From: Shimia_B sp038527375
GTDB taxonomy: Bacteria; Pseudomonadota; Alphaproteobacteria; Rhodobacterales; Rhodobacteraceae
NCBI GenBank assembly: GCA_038527375.1
Contig: JBCBFU010000008.1
Coordinates: 1-64,000 of the forward strand
DNA: 64,000 bases
Direction of reading: 5' to 3'
The notes below the pieces were generated by a model that had not been told where the DNA came from, ran no database searches, and worked only from the letters and a program-made list of their open reading frames with translations. Positions within the stretch are counted from its first letter, which is position 1, and each line of letters begins with the position of its first letter. The translations under genes were made by a program, and so were the position numbers. This document shows, piece by piece, positions 24,863 through 32,676 of this stretch.

Positions 24863-26215
24863 ATGCAGACCAATTTCAGCCCCGAACAGCTCACCGATCC
24901 CGGCACGGCGCGCGCCAACGAAATCCTGCGCACCTGCGTGCATTGCGGGTTCTGCACGGCGACATGCCCGACCTATCAAATCCTCGGTGACGAGTTGGAC
25001 AGCCCCCGGGGGCGTATCTACCTCATCAAGGACATGCTCGAGAACAACCGCACGCCGGATGAAAAGACCGTCAAGCATGTGGATCGCTGCCTATCATGCC
25101 TCGCCTGCATGACGACCTGCCCGTCGGGTGTGCACTACATGCATCTGGTCGATCACGCGCGCGAATACATCAACGACAACTACAAACGACCCTGGCATGA
25201 CCGCGCGCTACGCTGGGTACTGGCGCGCATTCTCCCTTATCCAGGGCGGTTCCGGTTGGCCCTGCTGGGGGCCAAGATCGCGCGTCCGCTCCGTGGGCTC
25301 GTCCCGGATGCACGGCTGCGCGCAATGCTCGACATGGCGCCCGCACAGGTCCCCCCGGTCAGCCGCAACGACGACGCACAGGTGTTCCCGGCCAAAGGCC
25401 CCCGCAAGAAACGCGTCGCGCTGATGACGGGCTGCGCGCAGCGCGCGCTTAACACTGATATCAACGACGCGACGATCCGGCTCCTGACCCGCATGGGGTG
25501 CGAGGTGGTAATCGCCAAGGGACAGGGCTGCTGCGGCGCGCTGACCCACCACATGGGCAAAACGTCCGAAAGCCACGCCACAGCCGCCCGCAACATCGCA
25601 GCCTTCATGGCCGAGGTGCGCGGCGATGGCCTCGACGCCGTTGTCATCAACACGAGCGGGTGCGGCACCACCGTCAAGGATTACGGCCACATGTTCCGCA
25701 ACGAGCCGTTGGCCGAAGACGCGGCAACCATCGCGGGCCTCGCACGGGACGTGTCCGAGGTGTTGGCCGATCTCGATCTGCCCAAGGGCCGCGACACCGG
25801 CATTCGCGTGGCCTATCACGCGGCCTGCTCGCTCCAACACGGGCAAAAGATCAAGGATGCGCCCAAGGCCCTGCTCCGGCAGGCGGGTTTCAAAGTGTCC
25901 GAGCCGGAAAACAGCCACCTGTGCTGTGGCTCCGCCGGGACATATAACCTGATGCAGCCCGAGCTGAGCGGCGAGCTCAAACGCCGCAAGGTCGAAACGC
26001 TCGAGGCCAAGAGGCCTGACGTGATCGCGGCAGGCAATATCGGCTGCATGATGCAGATCGGTTCGGGCACGGGTATCCCGGTGGTGCACTCGGTCGAGCT
26101 TCTCGATTGGGCGACGGGTGGCCCGATGCCGCCTGCGATCTCGGGCAATCGGGCCCCCGGACACACCCCGGGTGCTGCCAAGGGTGACGTTCCAAATCTG
26201 CGCGGTGCGCCGTAA
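24863..26215 (+). CDS. glcF: Glycolate oxidase iron-sulfur subunit GlcF
   Basis: A 450-residue protein with two 4Fe-4S motifs: CVHCGFCTATCP (Cys25, 28, 31, 35) and CLSCLACMTTCP (Cys76, 79, 82, 86). It also has two CCG-type cysteine-rich domains (GQGCCGALTHH, then LCCGSAGTYN). It passes electrons from the flavin subunits to the quinone pool. All cysteines expected for the family are present. It is the last gene of the glc operon; 24 bases separate it from the protease gene, and I see no terminator hairpin in that gap. Confidence 0.93.
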   Translation: MQTNFSPEQLTDPGTARANEILRTCVHCGFCTATCPTYQILGDELDSPRGRIYLIKDMLENNRTPDEKTVKHVDRCLSCLACMTTCPSGVHYMHLVDHAREYINDNYKRPWHDRALRWVLARILPYPGRFRLALLGAKIARPLRGLVPDARLRAMLDMAPAQVPPVSRNDDAQVFPAKGPRKKRVALMTGCAQRALNTDINDATIRLLTRMGCEVVIAKGQGCCGALTHHMGKTSESHATAARNIAAFMAEVRGDGLDAVVINTSGCGTTVKDYGHMFRNEPLAEDAATIAGLARDVSEVLADLDLPKGRDTGIRVAYHAACSLQHGQKIKDAPKALLRQAGFKVSEPENSHLCCGSAGTYNLMQPELSGELKRRKVETLEAKRPDVIAAGNIGCMMQIGSGTGIPVVHSVELLDWATGGPMPPAISGNRAPGHTPGAAKGDVPNLRGAP

Positions 26216-26239
26216 TTTCGCCCCAGTGGCCCGCTAGCG

Positions 26240-27085
26240 ATGTCGCGCATGACGGGATTTTTGCGCGCCACCTTCCTCGCCTTCTTGATGTTGCTGCCCG
26301 CCGCGGCGGCAGCCGATGACACGCCGCTTGCCGCCCTGCAGACCGCGGATGATGCCCGCCAATGGGAGGCCGTCGGTCGGCTCGATTTCGGCGGTGGCGC
26401 GTTTTGCACCGGCGCGCTGATCTCAGAACGTCACGTGTTAACCGCCGCGCATTGCCTGTTCGTCAAATCGACCGGGCAGCAGCTTGATCCTTCGGTGATC
26501 GAGTTCCGGGCCGGCTGGCGCAATGGCCGGGCCGAGGCCTATCGCAGCGTGCGGCGTGCCGTGATCCATCCAGACTATGTCTACGCCCCCGATGACACCT
26601 TACCTTACGTTGCCAACGATGTGGCGCTTCTGGAACTGACGCAGCCCATCCGCAATGGTCGCATTCGCCCGTTCGAGATCGCGCCGGGACCTGATGCCGG
26701 CGCACAGGTCGGCGTCGTCAGCTACGCCGCCGACCGGTCCGAGCGTCCCAGCCTGCAAGAGGTCTGCCACGTGATGGCGCGCCAACAGGGGCTTCTGGTG
26801 ATGTCGTGCAGCGTCAATTTTGGAAGCTCTGGCGCCCCGGTCTTTACCTTTGCGGGCGGCACAGCCCGGATCGCCTCGGTCGTGTCGGCCAAGGCCGAAA
26901 CGAACGGCACGGCAATCTCGCTGGGCACGGGCCTGACCACGCAATTGGCCGATCTCAAGGCGGCGCTTGCCCGCGGCGAAGGGGTCTTTCAATCGGCGGC
27001 GCCCCAGATGGTCGCGCCGCGCGTGATCTCGCCCGGTGGCGGGGCGGGCAATGCCGCCAAATTCGTGCGACCCGGCGGAAATTAA
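26240..27085 (+). CDS. Trypsin-like serine protease (S1 family), exported
   Basis: A 281-residue protein with a signal peptide (LRATFLAFLMLLPAAAAA, cleavage near residue 25). The catalytic residues read TAAHC (His71), NDVALL (Asp127) and GSSGAP (Ser197). The usual GDSGGP is changed to GSSGAP, so the residue before the nucleophile is Ser rather than Asp; this occurs in other bacterial S1 proteases but may affect activation. The C-terminus is a short Pro/Gly-rich tail. It acts in the periplasm or outside the cell; the substrate is unknown. The start could be the ATG at 26240 or the one at 26249. Confidence 0.85.
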   Translation: MSRMTGFLRATFLAFLMLLPAAAAADDTPLAALQTADDARQWEAVGRLDFGGGAFCTGALISERHVLTAAHCLFVKSTGQQLDPSVIEFRAGWRNGRAEAYRSVRRAVIHPDYVYAPDDTLPYVANDVALLELTQPIRNGRIRPFEIAPGPDAGAQVGVVSYAADRSERPSLQEVCHVMARQQGLLVMSCSVNFGSSGAPVFTFAGGTARIASVVSAKAETNGTAISLGTGLTTQLADLKAALARGEGVFQSAAPQMVAPRVISPGGGAGNAAKFVRPGGN

Positions 27086-27112
27086 CCCACATCAAAGGGC
27101 GCTGTCCCGGCA

Positions 27113-27141
27113 CTTGAAGCCTTGCCAGCCCATTCCTACGT
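27113..27141 (+). promoter_or_regulatory. Predicted RpoH (heat-shock sigma) promoter for hsp20
   Basis: CTTG (27113-27116) is followed by 18 bases and CCTACGT (27135-27141). This agrees in all but one position with the alphaproteobacterial RpoH pattern CTTG-N17/18-CYTATNT as I recall it. It lies about 95 bases before the hsp20 start, leaving a leader able to fold. Heat-shock control fits the gene product. Confidence 0.55.
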
Positions 27142-27179
27142 ACTTCTCACCGGCCGCCAATCATGGGGTCGGCACCCTT

Positions 27180-27230
27180 GGTTCGGGCCCGCGATGGGAC
27201 GAACCGCACATGTTATCGCTTTTGGAAGGA
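27180..27230 (+). promoter_or_regulatory. hsp20 leader hairpin and fourU-like Shine-Dalgarno pairing
   Basis: GGTTCG (27180-27185) pairs with CGAACC (27200-27205), with CCC/GGG extending the stem inside. Just downstream, TTTT (27220-27223), GGA, AGGA (27227-27230) can form a small hairpin that hides the Shine-Dalgarno AAGGA, as in fourU RNA thermometers. The second pairing is short (four A-U and G-U pairs), so this part is speculative. Confidence 0.3.
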
Positions 27231-27236
27231 TGACCC

Positions 27237-27692
27237 ATGCGAACTCTGGATTTTGCTCCGCTCTACCGTGCCACCGTCGGTTTTGATCAGATGGCTGATC
27301 TGATGGACCGCGTCTTGACCAATGACGCCGGCGCACAGAGCTACCCTCCCTATAACATCGAAAAGACGGCAGATGACGCCTACCGCATCTCGATCGCCGT
27401 GGCCGGGTTCACCGGTGACGAGCTTGAGGTCGAGGTCAAGGAAAACGCCCTGCACGTGTCGGCCAAGAAGGCCGACGATGCCAGCGACCGCAAATACCTG
27501 CACCGCGGCATCGCAACGCGCGCCTTCTCGCGCCGCTTCCACCTCGCCGATCACGTGCGCGTTTCGGGTGCGAGCCACGAAAACGGCATGCTGCACATCG
27601 ATCTGGTGCGTGAGGTCCCCGAGGCGCTGAAGCCGCGCCGCATCGAAATCAACGCCCCCAAGGCGATCGAAGGCGAAACCGTCGAGGTTTAA
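27237..27692 (+). CDS. Small heat-shock protein Hsp20
   Basis: A 151-residue alpha-crystallin-domain chaperone of the IbpA class: YPPYNIEKTADDAYRISIAVAGFTGDELEVEV (about 34-65), then RGIATRAFSRRFHLADHVRVSGASHENGMLHIDL, with the C-terminal IEIN as the I-x-I motif that docks into neighbouring dimers. It binds unfolding proteins without ATP. The ATG follows AAGGA with 6 bases spacing. A predicted RpoH promoter and leader hairpin precede it, and a terminator hairpin follows, so it forms a monocistronic unit. Confidence 0.95.
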   Translation: MRTLDFAPLYRATVGFDQMADLMDRVLTNDAGAQSYPPYNIEKTADDAYRISIAVAGFTGDELEVEVKENALHVSAKKADDASDRKYLHRGIATRAFSRRFHLADHVRVSGASHENGMLHIDLVREVPEALKPRRIEINAPKAIEGETVEV

Positions 27693-27711
27693 GTCTTCAC
27701 CAAGAACAACA

Positions 27712-27741
27712 AAGGGGCGTCCGTTCGGGCGCCCCTTTTTC
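27712..27741 (+). terminator. Rho-independent terminator after hsp20
   Basis: GGGGCG (27715-27720) pairs with CGCCCC (27731-27736), with CCG/CGG extending the stem in the loop, followed directly by five T (27737-27741). It lies 22 bases after the hsp20 stop codon. The convergent gabD-type gene ends just beyond it. Confidence 0.85.
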
Positions 27742-27761
27742 GTTTGAATGGCCGCAACCGA

Positions 27762-29234
27762 TTACACGCTCAGGCAGATGTATTTCATCTCGAGATACTC
27801 ATCGATGCCGTGGTGCGACCCTTCGCGGCCTAGCCCCGATTGCTTGACCCCGCCAAACGGTGCCGCCGCGGTCGAGATGATCCCGGTGTTGACGCCGATG
27901 ATGCCGTATTCCAGCGCCTCTGACACCTTGTAGACCCGGCTGAGATCACGCGCATAGAAATACGCGGCGAGGCCAAAGATTGTATCATTGGCCATCTCGA
28001 TCACCTCGTCCTCATCGGCAAAGCGGAAGAGGGGGGCCATGGGCCCAAAGGTCTCATCAGTCGACACTTTCATGTCCTGCGTGACACCTGTCAGGATCGT
28101 GGGCTGAAAGAAGGTCCCGCCCAGATCGTGCGGCGCGCCACCCATATAGATGCTGGCCCCTTTTGAGGTCGCGTCTTCGATGTGATCCTTGACCTTGTCC
28201 ACCGCTTTCGCGTTGATCAGCGGCCCAAGATCGGCGCCGTCCATCCCGTCGCCCACCGACATCTTCGACACGGCCTCTGCAAACTTCTCGGCAAAGGCGT
28301 CATAGACACCGTCCTGCACGTAGATCCGGTTGGCGCAGACGCAGGTCTGGCCATTGTTGCGGAATTTACAGGCGATTGCGCCTTGGACGGCGGCATCCAG
28401 ATCGGCGTCATCAAACACGATGAAAGGCGCGTTGCCGCCCAACTCCATCGAACATTTCTTCACCTGATCGGATGCTTGTTTCAGCAGGATGCGCCCGACC
28501 TGCGTCGATCCGGTGAAGGTGATCTTGCGCACGGTGTCGTTCTCGCAGAACTCCTTGCCCGTGGCCGACGCATCCGAAGAAGTGACGATCTGCAGGATGC
28601 CGTCCGGCAAACCTGCGCGCTGCGCGAGAACGCCCAAAGCCAGCGCCGACAAAGGTGTCAGCTCAGCCGGGCGCGCGACGAAAGCGCAGCCCGCGGCGAG
28701 GGCCGGCGCGGCCTTGCGCGTGATCATTGCGTTGGGGAAATTCCATGGCGTGATCGAGGCGGCCACGCCGATGGGCTGCTTGATGACATGGATGCGTTTG
28801 TCCGCTTGGTGGCCCGGGATCGTTTCGCCATAGACGCGCTTGGCCTCTTCGGCGAAAAACTCCACGAAGGACGCGCCATAGGCAATCTCGCCCTTGGCCT
28901 CGGCCAGGGGTTTGCCCATCTCCGCGGTCAGGATCGTGGCAAGGTCGTCCTGATGGGCCATCATCAGATCAAACCACTTGCGCAGGATCGTGGCACGGTC
29001 GCCCGCGGTGCGCGCGGCCCAATCCTTCTGCGCGACCCGTGCATGTTCGATCGCCTTGGCAATATCGCCGCGACCCAGATCGGCCACTTGCGCGATGACG
29101 TCGCCACGCGCTGGGTTCGTGACGTCGAATACGCCTTCCGACCCGTCGACCCAGCCGCCATTCACAAAGGCCTTGGTGGCGAGGAGGTCTGGGTCCTTCA
29201 GCAACCCGGCGAGGTTTGTTTGGGTATCAAGCAT
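27762..29234 (-). CDS. gabD: NAD(P)-dependent succinate-semialdehyde dehydrogenase family protein
   Basis: A 490-residue aldehyde dehydrogenase. The catalytic Cys298 lies in NNGQTCVCANR and the general base Glu264 in MELGGNAPF; the N-terminal VNGGWVDGSEG and C-terminal GGVKQSGLGREGSHHGIDEYLEMKYICL match GabD. It would oxidise succinate semialdehyde (or a similar omega-oxo acid) to the acid. One oddity: the Lys that usually contacts the cofactor in the KPAE motif is Arg (ARPAEL, Arg188). It is the last gene of a four-gene minus-strand cluster with an SDR, an unknown protein and a P1 peptidase. Confidence 0.85.
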   Translation of the reverse strand: MLDTQTNLAGLLKDPDLLATKAFVNGGWVDGSEGVFDVTNPARGDVIAQVADLGRGDIAKAIEHARVAQKDWAARTAGDRATILRKWFDLMMAHQDDLATILTAEMGKPLAEAKGEIAYGASFVEFFAEEAKRVYGETIPGHQADKRIHVIKQPIGVAASITPWNFPNAMITRKAAPALAAGCAFVARPAELTPLSALALGVLAQRAGLPDGILQIVTSSDASATGKEFCENDTVRKITFTGSTQVGRILLKQASDQVKKCSMELGGNAPFIVFDDADLDAAVQGAIACKFRNNGQTCVCANRIYVQDGVYDAFAEKFAEAVSKMSVGDGMDGADLGPLINAKAVDKVKDHIEDATSKGASIYMGGAPHDLGGTFFQPTILTGVTQDMKVSTDETFGPMAPLFRFADEDEVIEMANDTIFGLAAYFYARDLSRVYKVSEALEYGIIGVNTGIISTAAAPFGGVKQSGLGREGSHHGIDEYLEMKYICLSV

Positions 29235-29252
29235 GGGGTCTTCTCCAGCGTA

Positions 29253-30227
29253 TCAGGAATAGGTCTCGGTCCAACTTCTCAGGGGCGCGTCGGGTCCCCA
29301 TCCGGTGGCGGAATAAACGCCACGCGCGATGGCGCGGGCAAGGCAGGTGGCCGCCGCATGACCCAGCAAGATAGGATCGGCAAGCGGATCGTGTAGGGCG
29401 CGCGCCCCGGTCGACACACCAAAGACCAAATCGCCGTCGAAAAGCGTGTGGGACGGCACCAACGCGCGCGCCATCCCGTCATGTGCCGCCGTCGCCATCC
29501 GGGTGCAGCCCGCCTGATCGAGTGTTGCGTCGGTTGCCACGATGGCGATGGTCGTCGCCTGCGGATCGAGTTTCGTTTTGACGGTGGTGTCGGGCTGGGG
29601 CGCGATCCCGCGTCCCCCGAACTCGTTGTCTTCTTCCCACGGCGCGGCCCAGAACCGCCCGTTTTGATCGGCCACCGGCGCGCCAATGGCATTCACCGCG
29701 ACCACGGCCCCGACAGTATGCCCGTTTGGCAAGGTGAGGGATGCAGACCCCAGCCCGCCAACCAGCCCCGCCACGGTCGCCCCAAATCCGGCACCAGCCG
29801 TGCCGATCTCGAAACTCTCGTCCGCGTCATCAAACGCAGCCGTCCCGAGCGTGGAATAGGGGTTCGTGTCCCAGTCCTTGTCACCGCCGTTGGCAAGGTC
29901 GAACAGGATGGCTGCCGGAACGATGGGCACGCGTGCGGGCCCTGCGGGGAAACCGCGACCGGCGCGGCGCAACCCATCGGCGACCCCGTCCGCCGCTGCC
30001 AGACCAAAGGCAGACCCGCCAGACAGGACCAATGCGTCGACCTGCTGGACCAATTTGTCGGGGGCCAGCAGCGCGGTCTCGCGCGTTCCGGGGGCACCCC
30101 CCATGATATGAACCCCGCAAGTCAAAGGCGCATCCGACGTCAGGACCGTCACGCCAGAGCGCAGGGTCGCATCCGCCGCGTTCCCGACGCGCAGCCCGGC
30201 CACATCCGTGATCAGGTTGCGCTTCAA
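29253..30227 (-). CDS. P1 family peptidase (DmpA-like N-terminal nucleophile hydrolase)
   Basis: A 324-residue protein of the DmpA/P1 family. The N-terminus ITDVAGLRVGNA and VVLSGGSAFGLAAADGV-like segment (here LVLSGGSAFGLAAADGV) are family hallmarks. The segment PSHTLFDGDLVFGVSTG contains the conserved Thr used as the N-terminal nucleophile after self-cleavage in this group. Members release N-terminal D- or beta-amino acids or cleave omega-amino amides. Its start overlaps the end of the 106-residue gene by 4 bases. The semialdehyde dehydrogenase follows 18 bases downstream, suggesting an amide or amino-acid breakdown pathway. Confidence 0.85.
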   Translation of the reverse strand: MKRNLITDVAGLRVGNAADATLRSGVTVLTSDAPLTCGVHIMGGAPGTRETALLAPDKLVQQVDALVLSGGSAFGLAAADGVADGLRRAGRGFPAGPARVPIVPAAILFDLANGGDKDWDTNPYSTLGTAAFDDADESFEIGTAGAGFGATVAGLVGGLGSASLTLPNGHTVGAVVAVNAIGAPVADQNGRFWAAPWEEDNEFGGRGIAPQPDTTVKTKLDPQATTIAIVATDATLDQAGCTRMATAAHDGMARALVPSHTLFDGDLVFGVSTGARALHDPLADPILLGHAAATCLARAIARGVYSATGWGPDAPLRSWTETYS

Positions 30228-30544
30228 GGCACCGGCACCGTGCCGGCGTGCAGACCATGGGCCCGGAGCAGATCGCTTTCGCCAAAGGGCGTCGACAACG
30301 CGCCCGGCAGCACCAACACTACCGTGGTGTCGAGCCCCAGCATATCCGTGATCGTGTGGACGGTGTCGGGGGCGAAGTAATGCGACAGGCGCGCGGTCGG
30401 GTCTTCCTTGCAGATCACCTCGACCCGGTCGAAATCCAGTGTCCAGGCGTGTTTTTCGGTCAGGTCCATCACATGGGCAAAGACCGCGATCTGGCTTTCA
30501 AAGCTGCCCGACAGAACTTCGATCATCGCGTCGATCCGGGCCAT
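30224..30544 (-). CDS. Conserved-looking small protein, unknown function
   Basis: A 106-residue soluble protein: MARIDAMIEVLSGSFESQIAVFAHVMDLTEKHAW at the start and a hydrophobic strand DTTVVLVLPGALSTPF near the end. I do not recognise the family. It is framed tightly by the SDR gene (1-base TGATG overlap) and the P1 peptidase gene (4-base overlap), which supports that it is translated and works with them. It might be a regulatory or accessory subunit; no motif confirms this. Confidence 0.6.
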   Translation of the reverse strand: MARIDAMIEVLSGSFESQIAVFAHVMDLTEKHAWTLDFDRVEVICKEDPTARLSHYFAPDTVHTITDMLGLDTTVVLVLPGALSTPFGESDLLRAHGLHAGTVPVP

Positions 30545-31284
30545 CAGATGCAGCGCCCGCCATCAACCTCGAGCGCGACACCGGTGATCATCGCGGCCTC
30601 GTCCGAACACAGGAAGGCCGCGGCATTCCCCATATCCTGCGGCGTTGAAAACCGGCCCAGCGGGATGGTCGACAGGAATTTCTCGCGCATCTCGGGCGTG
30701 TCTTCCCCCATGAAGGAGGCCAGAAGCGGCGTGTCACCCGCAACCGGGTTCAGCGCGTTCACCCGGACGCCGTGGGGGGCAAGCTCCACCGCCATGGTGC
30801 GGGTCGCCGTGATCATCCAGCCCTTTGAGGCATTGTACCAGTTCAGACGCGGACGGGGCGACACGCCTGCGGTCGACGCCACATTCAGGATTGCGCCGGC
30901 ACCGCGTGATTTCATGGCCGGCACAAAATGGCGTGCCGCCAAGAACACGGATTTCGCATTCACCGCGAGAACACGGTCGAAATCGGCCTCGGTGATATCC
31001 TCAAGCGGGCCGGGTATGTGGGTGATCCCGGCATTGTTGACGACGATATCCGTCTCGCCCCACAGCGCGCGGGCCTGATCCGCCATCGCCCTGACGGAGG
31101 CGTCTGATGAAACATCGACCTCACAGGCTGCGGCGCCCACCTTATCGGCCATGGCCTGCGCGCCATCGACGTTGATATCGGCCACGAGAACGCGCGCGCC
31201 TTCGGCCACGAATTTCTGAACAATGCCCGCGCCGAATCCAGACGCGCCACCGGTCACAATTGCCGTCTTGCCCGCTAATCGCAT
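30544..31284 (-). CDS. SDR family oxidoreductase
   Basis: A 246-residue short-chain dehydrogenase. The cofactor motif TGGASGFG is at 11-18, NNAG at 83-86, and the catalytic Ser137, Tyr150 and Lys154 (YNASK) are all present. An acidic residue after the second strand (ADINVD) suggests NAD preference. It resembles glucose 1-dehydrogenase/3-oxoacyl reductase-type SDRs; the substrate is unknown. It is the first gene of the minus-strand cluster. The ATG at 31284 gives the usual family N-terminus; the in-frame extension upstream is not supported. Confidence 0.88.
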   Translation of the reverse strand: MRLAGKTAIVTGGASGFGAGIVQKFVAEGARVLVADINVDGAQAMADKVGAAACEVDVSSDASVRAMADQARALWGETDIVVNNAGITHIPGPLEDITEADFDRVLAVNAKSVFLAARHFVPAMKSRGAGAILNVASTAGVSPRPRLNWYNASKGWMITATRTMAVELAPHGVRVNALNPVAGDTPLLASFMGEDTPEMREKFLSTIPLGRFSTPQDMGNAAAFLCSDEAAMITGVALEVDGGRCI

Positions 31285-31421
31285 CTTGGCGCACCTCCCG
31301 TTGCGTGGGCGCACAGTTTCATCGGCAAACGCGCTTGGCAAGTTACGTAAATCCGTTGGCGCGCAGGCAATTTTGGGCAATGATCAGGTCAGGCGGGGAT
31401 GTAAACCCGATTAACACTACC

Positions 31422-31446
31422 TATATGTAGTTCACGAACCCGTGAA
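31422..31446 (+). promoter_or_regulatory. Inverted repeats before the coiled-coil/AAA gene cluster
   Basis: TTCACG (31431-31436), 4 bases, CGTGAA (31441-31446) is a perfect inverted repeat ending 13 bases before the start codon. Just upstream, CTAC-ctatat-GTAG forms another, containing a -10-like TATATG (31422-31427). No convincing -35 is visible. A repressor site is possible; this is a guess from position and symmetry. Confidence 0.35.
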
Positions 31447-31459
31447 CGAAAGGACAGTA

Positions 31460-32536
31460 ATGAGCGATTTCGAAACCCAGATCCGTGAGAGCCAGGCCCA
31501 GGTGGCCGAGGCACAGGCAAAGATGGCTGAATTGACCAGCCGAATTGAGGTGGCGCGTCAGAAGATGGACAGCGGCGAGGATATCGCCGTCGATATCGAA
31601 AACGCATCGCTCGAGGATGTGCATGCCCATACGGATTTGATGAACGCGAACATCGCCGAATTGATCATGGGGCTCGATGATGTCACGGCGGGCTTCCAGT
31701 CTGATTTTGACGAGTTGCGCTCCAAGACCGGGTGGGAGAGCTTTGTGGGCATCTTTGCCAAGGACCGGTCCGAGGCCATGCGGCAGGAACGCCTGCGGTC
31801 GGCCTCCATCGATGACAAGCTGCAGGACCTGATCTCGAAATCCGACACCATCGTCGCCCTGCTCGAGGGTCAGTTGGGCGTGCTCGAAGATCAGAAAACC
31901 AAGGTCGAAGCGAATCTGTCCGGCACGCTCGATGAACGCGAAGGCGTCGTTGCGGCGCTGACCTCGCTCCAGGATGACATCAAGGCGATGGATCCCAAGA
32001 TCATCACCCTCGAGAACCAGATCGCGTCCGAAACCGACGCTGCCAAACGCACAGCGCTGGAAAGCGATCTGGCCGCCATGAATGCCGAATACAACGCGAT
32101 GGTTCAGGACGAACAGGTCAAGCTCGCCAAGAGCCAGACGCTGGAGCGGTACATCGAAAAAGGCAAGACTTGGGTCGACTCGCTGCAAAACCAGGCGGCG
32201 ACGCAGATGGTGCTGATCAACAAGCTGCAAACAGACACCAAGCAGCGGGTCGTTCTCTATGACGCGCTGACCAAGTCGCTCAAGACCGCGCAACAGCAGG
32301 ACATCGCGCACCGCATCAACGAGATCGGCGTGAAGACGGATCAAGAGGCGCAGACGGCCATGGCAGCCATTGGCTCTGCCACGAACACGCGTATGGCCGA
32401 GATGCTGGAGAAGCACGAAGACCACATGGTCTTTGCCCGCGAAGTGCTGGAGGCCAAGGCCAAGGCGGACGAACGGTTCGCGCGCCGCTTTTCGGCGGTG
32501 GTCGAAAAGCACGACAGCAACGCTTACGGCGGGTGA
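31460..32536 (+). CDS. Coiled-coil protein, TelA-like architecture
   Basis: A 358-residue protein, acidic, almost wholly alpha-helical and rich in Gln, Glu, Ala and Lys, with no signal peptide or membrane segment. Long heptad-like stretches run from about 1-60, 105-230 and 240-345 (for example IVALLEGQLGVLEDQKTKV). The size and helical layout resemble the TelA/toxic-anion-resistance family, but I cannot assign it firmly. The ATG at 31460 follows AAAGGA and is preferred over a GTG at 31442. It is the first gene of an eight-gene block that includes an AAA+ ATPase, so it may be an assembly-forming client of that ATPase. Confidence 0.7.
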   Translation: MSDFETQIRESQAQVAEAQAKMAELTSRIEVARQKMDSGEDIAVDIENASLEDVHAHTDLMNANIAELIMGLDDVTAGFQSDFDELRSKTGWESFVGIFAKDRSEAMRQERLRSASIDDKLQDLISKSDTIVALLEGQLGVLEDQKTKVEANLSGTLDEREGVVAALTSLQDDIKAMDPKIITLENQIASETDAAKRTALESDLAAMNAEYNAMVQDEQVKLAKSQTLERYIEKGKTWVDSLQNQAATQMVLINKLQTDTKQRVVLYDALTKSLKTAQQQDIAHRINEIGVKTDQEAQTAMAAIGSATNTRMAEMLEKHEDHMVFAREVLEAKAKADERFARRFSAVVEKHDSNAYGG

Positions 32537-32592
32537 CGCGCGAAGCTTTGCGCACAGACGCTTGGACCTATGCCCGGTCGATAGGCCGGGCA

Positions 32593-32653
32593 GCCCCCGA
32601 CCGCCCCCTACAGCTCCAGTGGGCGGGGGCTTTACCCCCACCCGCGGTCGGGG
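32593..32653 (+). promoter_or_regulatory. Mutually exclusive GC-rich hairpins between two cluster genes
   Basis: Three pairings can be drawn. Segment 32593-32606 (GCCCCC, GAC bulge, CGCCC) pairs with GGGCGGGGGC (32621-32630). GGGCGGGGG (32621-32629) pairs with CCCCCACCC (32635-32643) around a cttta loop. CCCCGACCGC (32595-32604) pairs perfectly with GCGGTCGGGG (32644-32653). The first excludes the other two. They fill the 140-base gap after the coiled-coil gene. This may be a terminator or attenuator that lowers downstream expression. Confidence 0.45.
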
Positions 32654-32676
32654 CCCGCCCTCATCTTTTGTGATCT

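Noticed and set aside
29240..29400. Plus-strand frame opposite the dehydrogenase and hydrolase genes (28182-29396)
   Set aside because: It spans the antisense of two real genes and resembles no protein family.
31421..32641. A 406-codon minus-strand frame opposite the coiled-coil gene
   Set aside because: Same reason: it mirrors the plus gene, lacks a ribosome site and shows no protein family.
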